From NCBI GenBank assembly GCA_001584585.1, contig LSYV01000003.1, positions 3,313,319 to 3,352,953 of the forward strand: a stretch of DNA of 39,635 nt. The letters run 5' to 3'. How positions within the stretch are numbered: position 1 is the stretch's first letter; the number at the start of each line of letters is the position of its first letter. Shown here piece after piece: positions 1-11,500 of this stretch. The notes beneath the pieces were generated by a model. That model was not told the origin of the DNA. It searched no databases and saw nothing but the letters and a program-made list of their open reading frames with translations. Source of the stretch: Gonium pectorale (taxonomy: Eukaryota; Chlorophyta; Chlorophyceae; Chlamydomonadales; Volvocaceae). Made by a program: the position numbers and the translations under genes.

Positions 1-86
1 ACCGCGCAAAGACTATCAAATCTCCCAGACGCGAAGACGTGCGCATTCCATAGCAAAATGCGCACGCCGGAGCCCCCCCGGCCCTC

Positions 87-617
87 CTAGGCGTCTTCAC
101 TGTCGCACTGCTTCGACACCCCCTGGCTGGCGGCATCCATCTGCGCGCGTAACGCAGTGAGGTCCTGGCGCACCCATTTATTTGAGCCCTTCGGCTCCTC
201 CGCCATGAGGTATGTGCCACTCCATGATGGCCTCCGGCCATCTGCCGCCAGGAACTTTAGCAAGTCATGGTTGGCCCGGCGGAAGGCTAGCCCTGCCGGC
301 GTCAGCGCCAGGCCGACCCGCACGGCCGGGAAGTAGTCGTCACCGCCCTCCTCCGCGCACGCCAGTCGCTTGCGGATAGACATGAGCATCCGGCCGTTGA
401 GCTGGATGCGGAGGCGCTGGGTAGTCCGCCCCGATCCCGGTCGGCTGTACTCGGGATGGCTCTCAATGCTTGTGTCGGTAATCCGGATAGAGTGTCCGGT
501 CACGTCCTTGGCGCGCTTGCATAGGCGGGTGACAGCGGTATCAGCATCCCAGTCGGCAGGGACGCCCTCCACCACCAACGCCGTGCGATCGATGTGCTCG
601 CTGGACTCGGTGGCCGC
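87..617 (-). CDS. Unrecognised open frame, possible terminal exon or retroelement ORF1-like fragment
   Basis: A leftward frame is open from the stop at 618-620 down to the stop at 87-89, about 176 codons, with no ATG near its 5' end, so if real it is an internal or terminal exon. A possible acceptor (GTCCAG) lies just inside the upstream end. The product starts around ALVVEGVPADWDAD and later contains RLRIQLNGRMLMSIRKRL, a pattern of hydrophobic strands and basic residues that recalls RNA-binding ORF1 proteins of LINE-type elements. That resemblance is impressionistic. No reverse transcriptase, integrase or zinc knuckle is visible nearby. It could equally be the end of a host gene of unknown function. 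Codon use is compatible with coding, but GC-rich DNA gives many chance open frames. Confidence 0.3.
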   Translation of the reverse strand, partial: AATESSEHIDRTALVVEGVPADWDADTAVTRLCKRAKDVTGHSIRITDTSIESHPEYSRPGSGRTTQRLRIQLNGRMLMSIRKRLACAEEGGDDYFPAVRVGLALTPAGLAFRRANHDLLKFLAADGRRPSWSGTYLMAEEPKGSNKWVRQDLTALRAQMDAASQGVSKQCDSEDA

Positions 618-620
618 CTA

Positions 621-2531
621 CAGGCCTGTATACCACCGCTACGCGTTCCGGGTGGGCGGGCTGGGCGCACAAGTATCGAGTGACCGCTGGTCGACGATAG
701 ACCGTTGACGGAGCCGGCGACACCGCACAAGCAAAAACCCCAACCCCAGATTGTCCCCTCGGGCTTCTCTACTGAGGACGCCCTCCAAATTCCAAACCCA
801 GGTGATTGCGGCGCCCTGGAAAGCTGGTCCATCCGGGACTGGCCACTGGCAAGCGCAGCTGCTCACCGGCATCGCCCGCCTTGGTACGTAAAATATGTGG
901 TGGTGGTGGAAGGGGGGGGGGTCGCAAACACGGCGCTATTAATATCGCCGCACCTTCGGGATGTTACCTGTGCCGAAGTAGCGTGCTCGAGACACGCTGT
1001 GAGCAAGCACGCTTCCCCATGACATGGCAGCCGCCTTCCCCCGCGGCTCCTACGTCCGTGTGGACGGTGGGGCGGAGCCCCTGCGGCACTGGCGTACTGG
1101 GATTGGAGTCGGCAGGGCCGCTCGGCGAAGAAAGCCGTCCCTGGGCAAAAGGGAGCCCGGTCAAGGCATCATGCCGCATTTACGCAACTGGCAAGAAAGG
1201 TGCCGCCGAGCAGCGCGGTGCCCTGGGCAGCGCCGGCTCAGATACCTTGTCCTCGGAGTGTCATGCCGCGTTGACGGCACGTACGGCGACCGACAGGGTT
1301 CGGTGGCACAGCTAAAAACCACAACCGTCTGCTGTGGAGGGACTACAGCGGCAAGCCTAGCTCAGCTCTGCTCAGGAGTGCTTGCTCCGCAAGGTGGATG
1401 CCTGACAAGGCCTGTACGGCGGACCCGCAGCTCCCGGCCGTACAGGGGCGTGTGCATGCCCGGGAGGGCCGTCTTGATCCCAGGGAAGGAATGGGACGCG
1501 TGATGGCCAGATTGAAGCTTGAGGCAGGAGGCGGCCAGCACGGCCCACAACCCGATTATTCCACTACACGTGTGCGCACGCACAGTGCAATGCGTACAAG
1601 GACGTGTAACCTGTAACCTGTAGCATTGCCCATGCAAGCCTGCTGCCCCAGCCCCACCCCCTTTCTCTGCATCTGTCCTCTTTTTCCCTCCCAGGCTCCC
1701 GCCCACCCGCCGCCTGGCCCCTGTAGCTGGAAGAGGCCGAGCCGCCAACCACCCACACTAGCGCTGCCGGCCACGACAACGTTGCGCCTCCTCCCTCTCC
1801 TGTGCCTCCTTCCTTTCCTACCCTCCTCCGCCACACCGGCCCCAGCGCTGCCGCCCCTGCACCCCGTCCTCTGCAAACCCGTCCTGGCGCTGTCAGGCAA
1901 GCTTTCGTTTTTCGCAGCTCGCCTGCCTGCCGCCCCTGGTGCCCTCCATGATGACCTGCGTGCGGCCCCGCAGTACGGCAGCTCATGTTGCATCGTCATG
2001 TACGATCACAATACTTGCTGCCGCCGTCTGCCCCCTCCAGCTGCTGCCAAAGCTTAAGGCCTCCTCGCGTTCCTGCCTTCAAGGAGTACCTACATGTGTG
2101 TCCGATCATGTGAAGTAACATAAGTTCGCATGTGTGTCCCAAGACAGCTTCCTGCGCGCGCACGGCCCTTCAGCGGCCGCGCCAGGAGAACCAGTCCTCG
2201 CTCGATACAAACCTCCAAGTGCAACCTTCGCCGCCCGATATGGCTTTGCCTTACTTCGCAGCATGATATTGGGTCGGCTGGCGTGTGGTAGCCGCCTCGT
2301 GCATAGTGTGGTGTGCACACGGTTATCAAGGAACGCAGCATGCAGATAGCGCCATCCGCCAGTATTGCCACTCCTACTCCTACTCCCATTTCCTCATGTG
2401 GACGTCCCGTTCAACCGGCGCATGGCAGCCGCCCGTCCGCAGCACTCATTGGGTGCAAACAACCGCACGCTTTTCACGCAATGCACTTGCCGAAGGCCCT
2501 GTACGGGTCGTTCAACTCGACTCCATCAAAT
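621..2531. other. Unassigned spacer with pyrimidine-rich tract
   Basis: No gene is recognised. Short open frames exist in several phases but none shows a domain or a consistent splice pattern. About 1640-1870 is strongly pyrimidine-rich on the plus strand (long C/T runs), which creates a proline/serine-rich chance frame. A 20-base segment with the pentamer pair TGTAACCTGTAACC at 1601-1620 recurs at 5659-5678. Confidence 0.5.
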
Positions 2532-5093
2532 CTAGTCAGACATGCCATACGAATCCTGGTCCCAGTCGCTGTCGTACTCCTGCTGATCCTCATCAACATA
2601 GAAGTACTCCTCGGATTCAGTGCCCTCCAGCTCGACGCGCAGCGCCGCCCATTGCCCCAGCAGCCAGTCCAGCCGCTGCTGTCGAGTCCAGTCCGCGGCC
2701 GGGCCCCACCCGTCCATCACCCGCTGGGCGGCCTGAGGGGTCGGCGAAGCGGGCTACGTTCGGTCCGGCACCGAGTCCGGGTCCGGGTCCGGGTCCAGGT
2801 CTTCGTCGCCTCATCATCCGCTCGCTGATTACGGGGATGACTGCCGGAATGCATGGGGCGACAGGGCACCCCAAGACCCATGAGGCGCATTCGCGCAATG
2901 GCCGCAGCCCACCCGGGACCCACAGCAGTCAAGAGCACCCCTCTTCGCCCAGGGGCTCGTGTCACATACGACAAAAAGGGAAACTGAAACAGGAAAGGCA
3001 GCCTCTACGGTCATACACACCCGGGGGTGCGATTTTTCCAGCAGGGTGCCGAATACAGGGCATGGCGGGCGAGGGAGACGAGCATACGGGCCCTCCCGGT
3101 GTGGACCAGTGGCAAAGTTACGACAAGCAGTAACTTCGAGCGAGCCGATGCTCAGCGCCCGAACACCCCGTACTGAGCCCGATTGCTCGGGTACTACATA
3201 AGATGCATGTAGAAAGCCATGTAACCCGTCACAGCCCATCGCGCAGCCGCCATGCATCCCGTCACAGCGCTTGCTTGCATACACGCACGGCCGAGTGCCA
3301 TGACACGGTGTCAAGGCAGGGTGCCGTACACAGGCTTGCGGCGCCAGCAGCTGGGGCCGCAGGAGCGCTGCACCACGCGCAAACCCACGAGCAAACACGC
3401 CGATGGTCGCATTGTGCTTCTGGCGGGCAACCTCTATTGTCAACCCACGCACCTTGTTCAGGCACCGGACGAACGCGATCGTATAGATGCGGTCTTCCAG
3501 CGGCGGCAGATGCGGGGGTGGGGTTGGCGGCGCCACGTGGCTGCTGCAGTCCTCCGCCGCCTCTGCGCGCGACTGCTCGACCGCCAGGTCGTACAGCAAC
3601 AGGGCCAGGGCAGGGGGGGACGCTGCGCCAGCCTGCGCCACGCCGCAGCTGCCTACTGGGCCGCCGCCGCCGGCGACGCTGGCGACGCCCTCCGAAGGCT
3701 GCGTTTGGCGGCACGTAGCCGCTGCCAGGGCCCGCGCGCTGATGCCGACGCACAGCTTGTGCTCGATTACCGGCGGTTCCCAGTCTTCCGGGCGGTGGTC
3801 CACCTGCAGCGCCAGGCTCAGCCTCTCCATGCCCGTCACCCGCGACAGCACCTCCCGCACCAGGTCAACCGGTACGACAGCGGATATGACGTACACCGCC
3901 CTGGCCTTTAGCGTAAGGTCGCGCTGCCGTAGGAGGGACCCCAGCATTTGCGCCTCAGGGCTGCCGTTGGCCCCTGCGGAGACGGCCGGGAGGTCGTCGT
4001 CGTCCAGGGGCGGATAGGGACGGCGCTGGCAGCCCCAGTCCGAGCCGAACGCCAGCTCGCGCGTCACCCGGATGCGCCGCAGCTGCCGCAGGAAGGCGCC
4101 GCAGCGCTGCCGCAGTTCCGCAAGCGCACCGAGGTCGAGGCACTCCGCGCGCACGCCCACGGCGGCGCCGCCCTCGACCTCAAATGTCACGCGGTGCGAC
4201 AAAAAGCGGATGTGCTCGGACTCAAAGCCGAAAATGCGAGTGTCTTTGACGTGCAGGGCGGTGAGCGAGGGCGGCAGGCCTGCGACGGCAGTCGCCACCG
4301 CCGCCATGTCGTACGGCTCCCTTAGCGTCAGCTCCTCCAGCCGTCTCATGCAGCGGAGTGAGGCTGCCACCGCGACGAGGGAGGGGGCCGCCGCGGAGAT
4401 TGACCCGTTGCTGGCCAGCCGGAGGTTAAGTCGCCGCAGGCGGTCCGCCCGTAGCAGCTGGAGCAGGTCCCGCCCGGGCACCGCGCACAGCGTCAGGTCC
4501 TCCAACTCCCGCAGCGACGCCAGCGCCTCCACCACCGGCCGCTGATCCCTGGGGTTGGGTGGGAGCTCCGGCCAGAGCCGCGCGCACCGCAGGGCCGGCA
4601 GCTCGCGGATCGCCCGCGCAACGGCCTCCGCGCCGTCAGCCTGGTACCAGAAGGGCATCCCGTCGACCCCGACCTCCAGTGCGGTGATCCGGTGCCGGTC
4701 CGCCAGGGGCACGTGCGAGAAGAGACCGGGCAGGAGCTTGGCCGCCCGGGCATTGTTAAGCCACTCGCCGGGGGGCGCGACGAGCGTGACCTGCCTGGCG
4801 AGGGGCCAGCGGTGGAGCGGAGGCGGCCCGATGTCCAGGAGGGCTTCGGTGGCCGCGCCCAGGCGCAGCGCGACGGAAGCGATGCTGCCGTCGATGAAGC
4901 CTCGCAATGCCCGGCACGCGAGGCGCGGGGCGGCCAGGGCGGCCAGGGCGGCCAATGGCACGTCTCCGCCGTTACGTTGGTCGCCCGTCACGGGCGCTTG
5001 TAGGTTGTCAAGCAGCACGTCCCGGCCCCTGGCGCACAACGCCTGGAGCACATCCTCAAGCGAGGTCTCGTGGCGTTGGTTACTGGAGGCCAT
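2532..5093 (-). CDS. F-box/LRR-like protein, two proposed exons
   Basis: The start is ATG at 5093-5091 in a GCCATGG context. Exon 1 runs 5093-3453 (547 codons) to a donor AAG|GTGCGT. The proposed last exon is 2732-2532, after an acceptor CCCCTCAG and in the same phase, giving 613 aa. Residues about 10-75 hold PRLACRALRGFIDGSI, which resembles the F-box-like heads common in Chlamydomonas proteins. Residues about 90-430 contain repeated leucine-rich spacing such as LRELEDLTLCAVPGRDLLQLL, RRLNLRL and MRRLEELTLRE, as in degenerate leucine-rich repeats. The tail is acidic and tyrosine-rich (YFYVDEDQQEYDSD). Such proteins usually act as substrate receptors of SCF ubiquitin ligases; that role is inferred from architecture only. 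The frame stays open through the intron to 2829, so the long unspliced reading is an alternative, but its Cys/His/Pro-rich tail looks non-coding. The second exon is the weakest part of the model. Confidence 0.55.
2766..2796. repeat. GGGTCC hexamer tandem repeat
   Basis: About four copies of a six-base unit (CCGAGTCCGGGTCCGGGTCC...) lie just upstream, in transcript terms, of the proposed acceptor at 2733 of the leftward F-box-like gene. On the transcribed strand the array is rich in GGACCC. Confidence 0.6.
3203..3275. repeat. Short imperfect direct repeat in the F-box gene intron
   Basis: CATGTAACCCGTCACAGC is followed about 33 bases later by CATGCATCCCGTCACAGC. The two copies lie within the proposed intron (3452-2733) of the leftward F-box/LRR-like gene and explain the repeated Cys-Asp-Gly-His pattern seen if the intron is translated. 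Confidence 0.6.
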
Positions 5094-5977
5094 GGCTAGA
5101 CAATAGTAATAAGCTCACAATAGCGCGATGATCTACGGGGCAATCCCCAATGCGCTACAACGGAGGAGGTTCCTCACGTCGACAGACTCGATTAGGTGGA
5201 GTCGGCGAAATAGGGTAACAGGTGAGTACCGGCCAGAAGCTATGCCATTGACTCTGTTATCTTCACGAGAAGCGGTGCGGAGGGCTGGCGCTATTGTCGC
5301 GAGAAAAAGCGCGAGGGCTTCGGCTACAACCGTAGACAACCGTCGACCCCTGGGTCTCTGCGTGACCTCACCCAGTCTTGCTGGCGCCTGATTCCTATGA
5401 CTTTCACGACCATCGCAAGGATCGCGCTTGATACGCTCAAAATACGCCAGTGCGCGAGCCTGGACCGGTGGCCGTCCCTTGGACATTCTTGGACTCTCGT
5501 CTTCAACCCCGAGCCCCGCCTACGCCGCACATACGCAGCTAGAAACCAACCCTGTTGCCGACCCGGTCGCCTGGCTTGTCAAAGGCATACAGCAAGCAGA
5601 CACTGGGTGCCCATCGTGCCAAGATCCAACAGCTTTGACAAGCCCCCCGGCTTTGATGGACGTGTAACCTGTAACCTGCCAAGATCCAACGATGGCGCAT
5701 GGCCGCCACTCGCTGTACACGATTGCTACAAGTGGCAATGAATTTGCTCGGGACACAACATTCGCAAAGGCCCTCTTCAGCCTCATGCGGTTATGGCACT
5801 GACCCGGCAGTGCCGGGACGCCCGCACGCCACGTACACGCACGTACCCGCACGCGCATCGTCCATACTGCAGCTGGGCGACGACAATTGAGCATCCTGCC
5901 TAAGGAAAGCATCCCAAGCAGAGAACCTCGCCAATCAGGCCACAATCAGAGCTCACTTGCATCTATCTATGATTTAA
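5094..5977. other. Spacer with small repeats, no gene recognised
   Basis: This is the upstream region of the leftward F-box-like gene and should contain its promoter, but no core element is identifiable. Short frames such as 5133-5486 (minus) show no domain. The interval 5573-5690 holds a small cluster of inverted and direct repeats, listed separately. Confidence 0.5.
5573..5690. repeat. Inverted plus direct repeat cluster
   Basis: GGCTTGTCAAAG at 5573-5584 is the exact reverse complement of CTTTGACAAGCC at 5633-5644 (12-bp arms, 48-base loop). Overlapping this, TGCCAAGATCCAAC occurs at 5617-5630 and again at 5677-5690. The 20 bases at 5659-5678 are identical to 1601-1620. The arrangement could be the trace of a small transposable element or a template-switch event. 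Confidence 0.6.
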
Positions 5978-6820
5978 AAGCTGCAGTCCAGGAGCTCGGG
6001 GCCCTCAGCGGTGTTGAAACGGGGTTTCTTTACCTTCTGTTCCACTATTAGCCGCCTTAACACACTGTCTCCCTTTATCGCCAACCTGTACCTCGCCTCC
6101 TTCGAGTTCCGCTTCCTGCAACAGTACCCCTCCGCCACTGCCGCCGCGCAAGCCACCCTGCGCCGCTTCCGCCACTCCAAGCGCTACCTTGATGACCTTG
6201 CCTCTCTCAATAATCCCTACCTTGCCTGCCTACTCTACAACGACCGCCAACATCAGGGCCTCCACGGCATCTACCCCAGCTGCCTTCGAGTCACCACGCA
6301 GTCCCACCCTCACCTTCCGGCCGGTTCCCTCCCCTTCCTCGATATCCTCCTCGTCCCCACCAACCGTCACGGCGTCAGCCATATCACTACATGCCTGTAC
6401 GACAAACGTGACCAGCCCGCCTTTCAGAACGTCCGCCTCTTCCGCTTCGTCCCCCTCCATTCCAACGTCAACGACGCCGCTAAGCGCAACATCTTCACCG
6501 GCCAGTTCGATCGCCTCCGCCGTATCATCAGCCACATGGACAACTTCTGCTACGAGATCGCACGGGTCATGCTGGCACTCTTGCACAACGGCTACCAGCG
6601 ACACCATCTCGAGACTAGCTACCGCTCCCCCCTCCGGGCATTCCCCCACCTCGTCTATTTCGAGCGGCGAGCGTACAACCTCCGCACCCCTCGGCCCCGA
6701 GGCACCGACGGCGAGCGCCAAACCCGGGCCGCCCCGCCAGCCACCGACCTGCCCTTCGACCGGACCGTCCGCTACCTCAGCCAGCTTGTGGAGCGCCGCC
6801 CACCGCCTCGTTCTGCCTGA
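5978..6820 (+). mobile_element. Reverse transcriptase C-terminal part of a Penelope-like retroelement, 5'-truncated
   Basis: The frame is open from just after a TAA at 5975-5977 to the TGA at 6818-6820, about 280 codons, with no convincing ATG. In order it shows SPFIANLYLASFEFRFL (the region after RT motif B), KRYLDDLASLNNP (the YxDD catalytic motif, here Tyr-Leu-Asp-Asp, at about 6184), PFLDILLVP, LYDKRDQPAFQNVRLF and a basic helical thumb-like region. The RYxDDL...NNP and YDKRD signatures match the RT family I associate with Penelope-like elements, in particular the permuted type (Naiad/Chlamys) in which the GIY-YIG nuclease is N-terminal; consistently, no GIY-YIG follows the RT here. The RT fingers, motif A and any nuclease are missing upstream, so this is a dead 5'-truncated copy, which is common for target-primed elements. 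The first ~12 residues look degenerate. Confidence 0.72.
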
Positions 6821-8576
6821 GCGCCTCCGGCCGCCTCGGATGGCAGCCCGTGCTTTTGTTTTTTCGGGGGCGTGCGGGAACGCGCGAGGGGAGGGGAGGG
6901 AGGAGGGGGGTGTTCTCCGTTTCGCGGGGTCGGGGGTTTCGGTTCCTTGTGCTGCGGACTTGGCGGGTTCGGGGGACTTCGCGGTTTCGCGGATGCTTGC
7001 TTGGGCGGGCCTGCACGGGGTTGGGTCTGGGGCGGGCGGGGGGCCGTGCGTTGCGCGCTGCCTGCGTTTCGCGATTCGAGCGTGGTGTCACGGCGCTGTC
7101 TGTTTGCGCCGCGTGCGCGTCGCGTCGGATAGTAGGGCGTCGCGGCCGGTTTGGGCTCTGCCAGCGCTCGCTCCCTGAGCCCCTGTAACGGTGTATCGCC
7201 GCGCCGCTTCGCCGCCCCTGTGTCCCCGTGCTTCCGTTTCCTCATAGCGGCGACGACCGACACCGCAAGCATGTGCCGCGGTGCATCTCCTCGGTGTCGC
7301 CGTGTTGCGGGGAGCCCTACGCGGGCCATATCACGGCGTCACGCATTCCCGCGCTCCCACGACCAAGCACCGCCGTACTGCCGTACCGCCCCATGCACCC
7401 TCTTCGGTCCCTCGCGCGCCATCACGGCCCCTTTCGGCACCACCACCGTAGCTCGTTTAGGTCACGGGGTCTTGCTCTGTCATTCGTCGCATTTGCGCTA
7501 CGTCTCAGAACTCCACTCTGACATTCCTCGCTGTGCCCCTCCCCCTCCCTTTCCGCCGCTCCGCCTGGCGCGGCTTGCTTTCCCGGTGCTCGTAAGTGCT
7601 CGTAGGTGCTCGTAGGTGAGACAACGGTACCCAGCGGGTCGGGGGGCTGGGTGGGCGGGGAGCCGGGAGACATGCACCAGCCCGCATGCGACGCACGTAG
7701 ACTAGACTAAGCGCATCCCATCACGGCATTGCATAGGGTCACCACAGAGAGAATCCTGGGCCGCATCGGGGGCTACGGTGGTGGTCGCCGCCGAACTAAC
7801 ATGCAGGGACATCGCCCCTTCGACTGCCTCTGGAGCTGGGTCCTACACCGACGCCATCACTTTCGCGCTAAAGCTCGTCGTATGCGTTTTCCTTTTCAAC
7901 ACTGTCTATGGTCAGTGAGCTGCGATGGTTGAGAGAGGCAGTCCCCGCCATGCTCATGCTTGTCCGCCCTTCCCCCGTCTCTCCAGTCTCTCCTCCCTGG
8001 GACCTGAAGATCAGACTCCCTGATGGCGCCGTTGTCGCATCGGCTACAGGCCGGCGGCGGCTGGCTGCTTGCCTGCTCGTAGTGACGGAGCTGCCCCTCC
8101 CCTCGCTTTCTCTTCGATACGTGTGTGCAACAAGTGCAGATAATCATCTCGCTCGATACATGGACTGATCAAGGACTGATAACTACGAAGAAGTTTGAAA
8201 TCTTGAAAATGTGGTTCTGTGACGGTTGTCCGACAGCGTCCTCCGACAAGATCCGCCCGAAATGAGCATAACGAAAGCTCATTGAGTAGATGCAGCTATA
8301 ATACTGTTATCTCTGCATGTCCTCCTAAACCTCCCAACGGCTCGACTTGGGTGCTGACCGATCTCGCTTCCTTCTGTCTGCTGGAACACTCCTCGCGTAG
8401 ATTCACTGTGCCGGTCTCGTGTGGCTCATGCGCAGCAGTTTCCCGCGCGACGTCCGCAAGAGCCCATTCCGTCCCGGGCGCATCTCGGGGGTCGTCACAG
8501 GGCATCACAGCAGCCATCAGCCTGATCAACTTTGGCTTTAGATCTGTGCTCACCAAGGCTGTGACCTTTGCGCAAA
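6821..8576. other. Spacer after the retroelement, possibly including its 3' tail
   Basis: No gene is recognised. 6840-7050 is very G-rich on the plus strand, with long G/T and G/A runs. A TGTAA pentamer at 7184-7188 could be the retroelement's polyadenylation signal. A small tandem repeat lies at 7586-7615. Several short open frames between 7200 and 8570 show no domain. The last few hundred bases should contain the promoter of the MYND gene that starts at 8577. Confidence 0.5.
7586..7615. repeat. Three tandem copies of a 10-base unit
   Basis: GTGCTCGTAA, GTGCTCGTAG, GTGCTCGTAG in direct succession, followed by GTGAG. Downstream of the Penelope-like fragment; could mark the end of an element or simple slippage. 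Confidence 0.75.
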
Positions 8577-11500
8577 ATGGCGGCTTCACAGACAAAATGG
8601 AGACCAGCGTTCCAGCGGTTGAAAGACGGCTTCGACCGCTACTGCCGCGCGGGAGAGGACGCTACGCCGACCGAGGTCTGCAAAACTGTGGGCGACGCAA
8701 CGGTACTGCTGAGGGCAAATGAGCCCGTTGAGACGTTCGTGTCACCCTGCATAACACCCAACATTCAGCAAGGTAACTAGTGCTGGGCGTTCCTTATTAG
8801 GAGAGTCCGTGCAATTCAAGCCGGGATCGATTCCACACAGGTGTAACGAAGGAGTGGGCCGAGGACGTGCACAAGTACGTGGAGCATTTGCTGGACTCGG
8901 GGTGCCTTCCGGCTGCTGGGGAGGCGCTGCAAACCCTGGCCCTGAGGGCTGGGAAGGCAGGCGACGGAGCCAGGAGTATGACGCAGGCTGCAGGGTAAGC
9001 TGAACACCCTGGGACACGTGCAGTTCTTCACGACATGCCCGTACCCACATCGCTACAGCGCTGGGGATTTGTTGCTGTGACGCAGGCACATGGATCACCA
9101 CATTACCAACTAACAAACAGTCCCAAAGGCACGCACATGCATCACCAGTGAGAAAGTGGCGGGGCTCGTGAGCAAGCCCCTGCCTTTGGGGCCGATCGTA
9201 AAAGCGTTGTAATAAGCCTTAATGGCAGGGTGGGAGCAACACTTGGATGCACAGTCTGAGTCCTGCCCATCCGATGGGAAGCAGCCTGGCAATCAGACGG
9301 CGAATTATAAGCACTTGGATGGGCCTCCCATTCAAGGATGGGGCCGTCGTCTCCTGGCTGCCGCATGCGATAGCATAGGCGCCTGTTGCTGATCATCAGA
9401 AGCCAATACGTTTCAGAATGTGCTGCCGGCCTCTGGCTGCTAACAGAGCCTGCGGAATGCCGCCGCACGAGCGCGTATGTAGGCCGTGTGGTGCAGGAGA
9501 GGTGGTGGATGAGCAGCACGTGTTGATGAGGCGTCCTGCATATACTGTACACCGTGCAGGGATGAGGCCCAGCTCGCTCCCGAGTAGCAGCACGCGTGAG
9601 CTGCTGGGGTCTCCCAATTACGCCAAGTTGGCCACCTTGCTCTCTTCTACATGCAATACCCGTGACACTGGAATCCCTTTTGGTCGATAGCGCATGACAA
9701 CGTGAAACATACAAGAACAAACCACAACCACCGAAAAGGTCAGCGGAGCCCATCGTGCCTTTAGTTCTAGTTTCGATTTGGCGCTCCCGCCCTCTGCCCT
9801 CCCTGCCCCCTTCCCCCGCAGTGTCGCCAGCGGCGCCCTCCTCGTCCTGGCCACAGCCGCCTCTGCTCTGAGTGGAATGCAACAGGCGCTCTGCGACGGC
9901 ATGCTGGTCCGCCAGGGCGGCGCCGCCACGGCGGAGCGCCTGCTGCAGCAGCTGTCGGAGCACCGCCTCGCGTCGGCGGTAGCCGCTGTCCTCGGCGTCT
10001 ACCGCCGGCTGTGGGAGGAGCGCGCTGCGGGCGACACCGGCGGCGCCGGCGCGGCTGCGGGCCCCCAAAGCCGCCACTCCTCGCAGAGCGCGACCGACTT
10101 GCTCTGCCTTCGCTCGGCGGCAATCTACGTCCACGGCCTGGCGCGGAGCCTGAACCACGTGCTCGTCGGCAGGGGCACCCTTGAGCGTTCCCGCCGGAGG
10201 TTCAACGACGCTGCATTTCAGACTTCTCCGTCTGTGGCCCAGCAGCTGGCGGTGGTGTTCGAGAACAGCGCACTGCTGCAGGAGCTCAGCGGTGTCCTGC
10301 TGGTGCTGCCGCATCCGTCGGACACCGATTTGCCCGAAGCTCACGGCCTGGTGCTGACGGCCGCGGCTGCGCTGGCGTTCATCTCCCACACCATGATCAT
10401 TAGTGCCGACAGCGGGACGCCGTGGCTGCCGGGGGGCCTCGACCTCAGCGGCCCGCTGCTGACGCCGGCCGTGCAGCGGCTGCAGCTCTGCCTCCTTGAG
10501 CGCTTCACGCGCGACCACGGAGGAGGTGGAGGCGAGCGCAACGGCCAAGGCGAGGGCATCAGCCCGGCACTCAGCGGACCGCTGCAGGGAGGCTTCGGCC
10601 TCGACTCGTACATGGTGCCAACGCCGGCTGGGGCGCAGGAATTCATCCACACATACCTGCTGACACCCGCCCTGTCGTCCTGGGAGGTGCTCGCACGGCT
10701 CGGCAAGCTCCCGTCGCCGCCCCGTGTCGCCGGTGCTGCGGGAGGTCCGCTGGCGCCGGCGGAGATGCTGGATGCCGCTGGCGCCGCCCTTGGGGCCCTG
10801 CACCTGATGCACTGCGGCAGCGGGACCAACGGCGGCCCCAGGGTGTACACGGACTTTAACCTCCTCCTGCGAGCGCGGCACGCAATCCGGGAAACTGTTG
10901 GCGCTGCGCCGCCGCGCGAGCTGGAGGCATGCAAGCCGGCGGCTCAGGGCGCCTTAGCCTCGCTGCTGGCGGTCGCCTGTGACGTACTGGAGCCGGAACA
11001 ACGGGCGGCGGCGAGCTCCGGCCGGCGGGGCCAGGGCGGCGCACGGGACGAGGAGTTGTTGGAGGGGCTGCTCAGCATCGTCTCGACCGGGATGGAGATT
11101 CTTGCCCCGATGGGCACGGCACTCGGTCAGTAAGCATGCGGCATGGCTGTGTGGCGTCTGTGCATCTCGCCCTTACTTGCTATGGGCCTATGGTGCTCCC
11201 GAGCGCCTGCAGGCCGCCGGCATTGGACTCTGCCCACCCTATTATCCCTTGTCCTGCTGTTTAATTGGTCGCTGAGCTCCGAACACCGCACGCAACTCGC
11301 TGGACTTCGGTCATGGTCTGGCTCCCGCATTCACCGCTTTTATCGCACCGCTGCAGGTGTGCAGCCGCTGTCACAGGACCAGGTCTCGGACATGTGCCGC
11401 CGCCTGTTGCGGGCCGACTGGCTGCGGACCGCGGACCGCACGATGCGGCTGCTGGCCAGCACCGACCTGTTCTCCACCGCGACGCTGCTCTCCTACATTT

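Noticed and set aside
1626..2057. 143-codon proline/serine-rich plus-strand frame
   Set aside because: Explained by a pyrimidine-rich tract; no domain, splice signals or start context.
9142..10881. 579-codon minus-strand open frame opposite MYND exon 3
   Set aside because: It is the antisense shadow of a GC-rich exon: composition is Arg/Gln/Ala-biased, no domain appears, and the plus strand is supported by splice phase and by its tandem copy.
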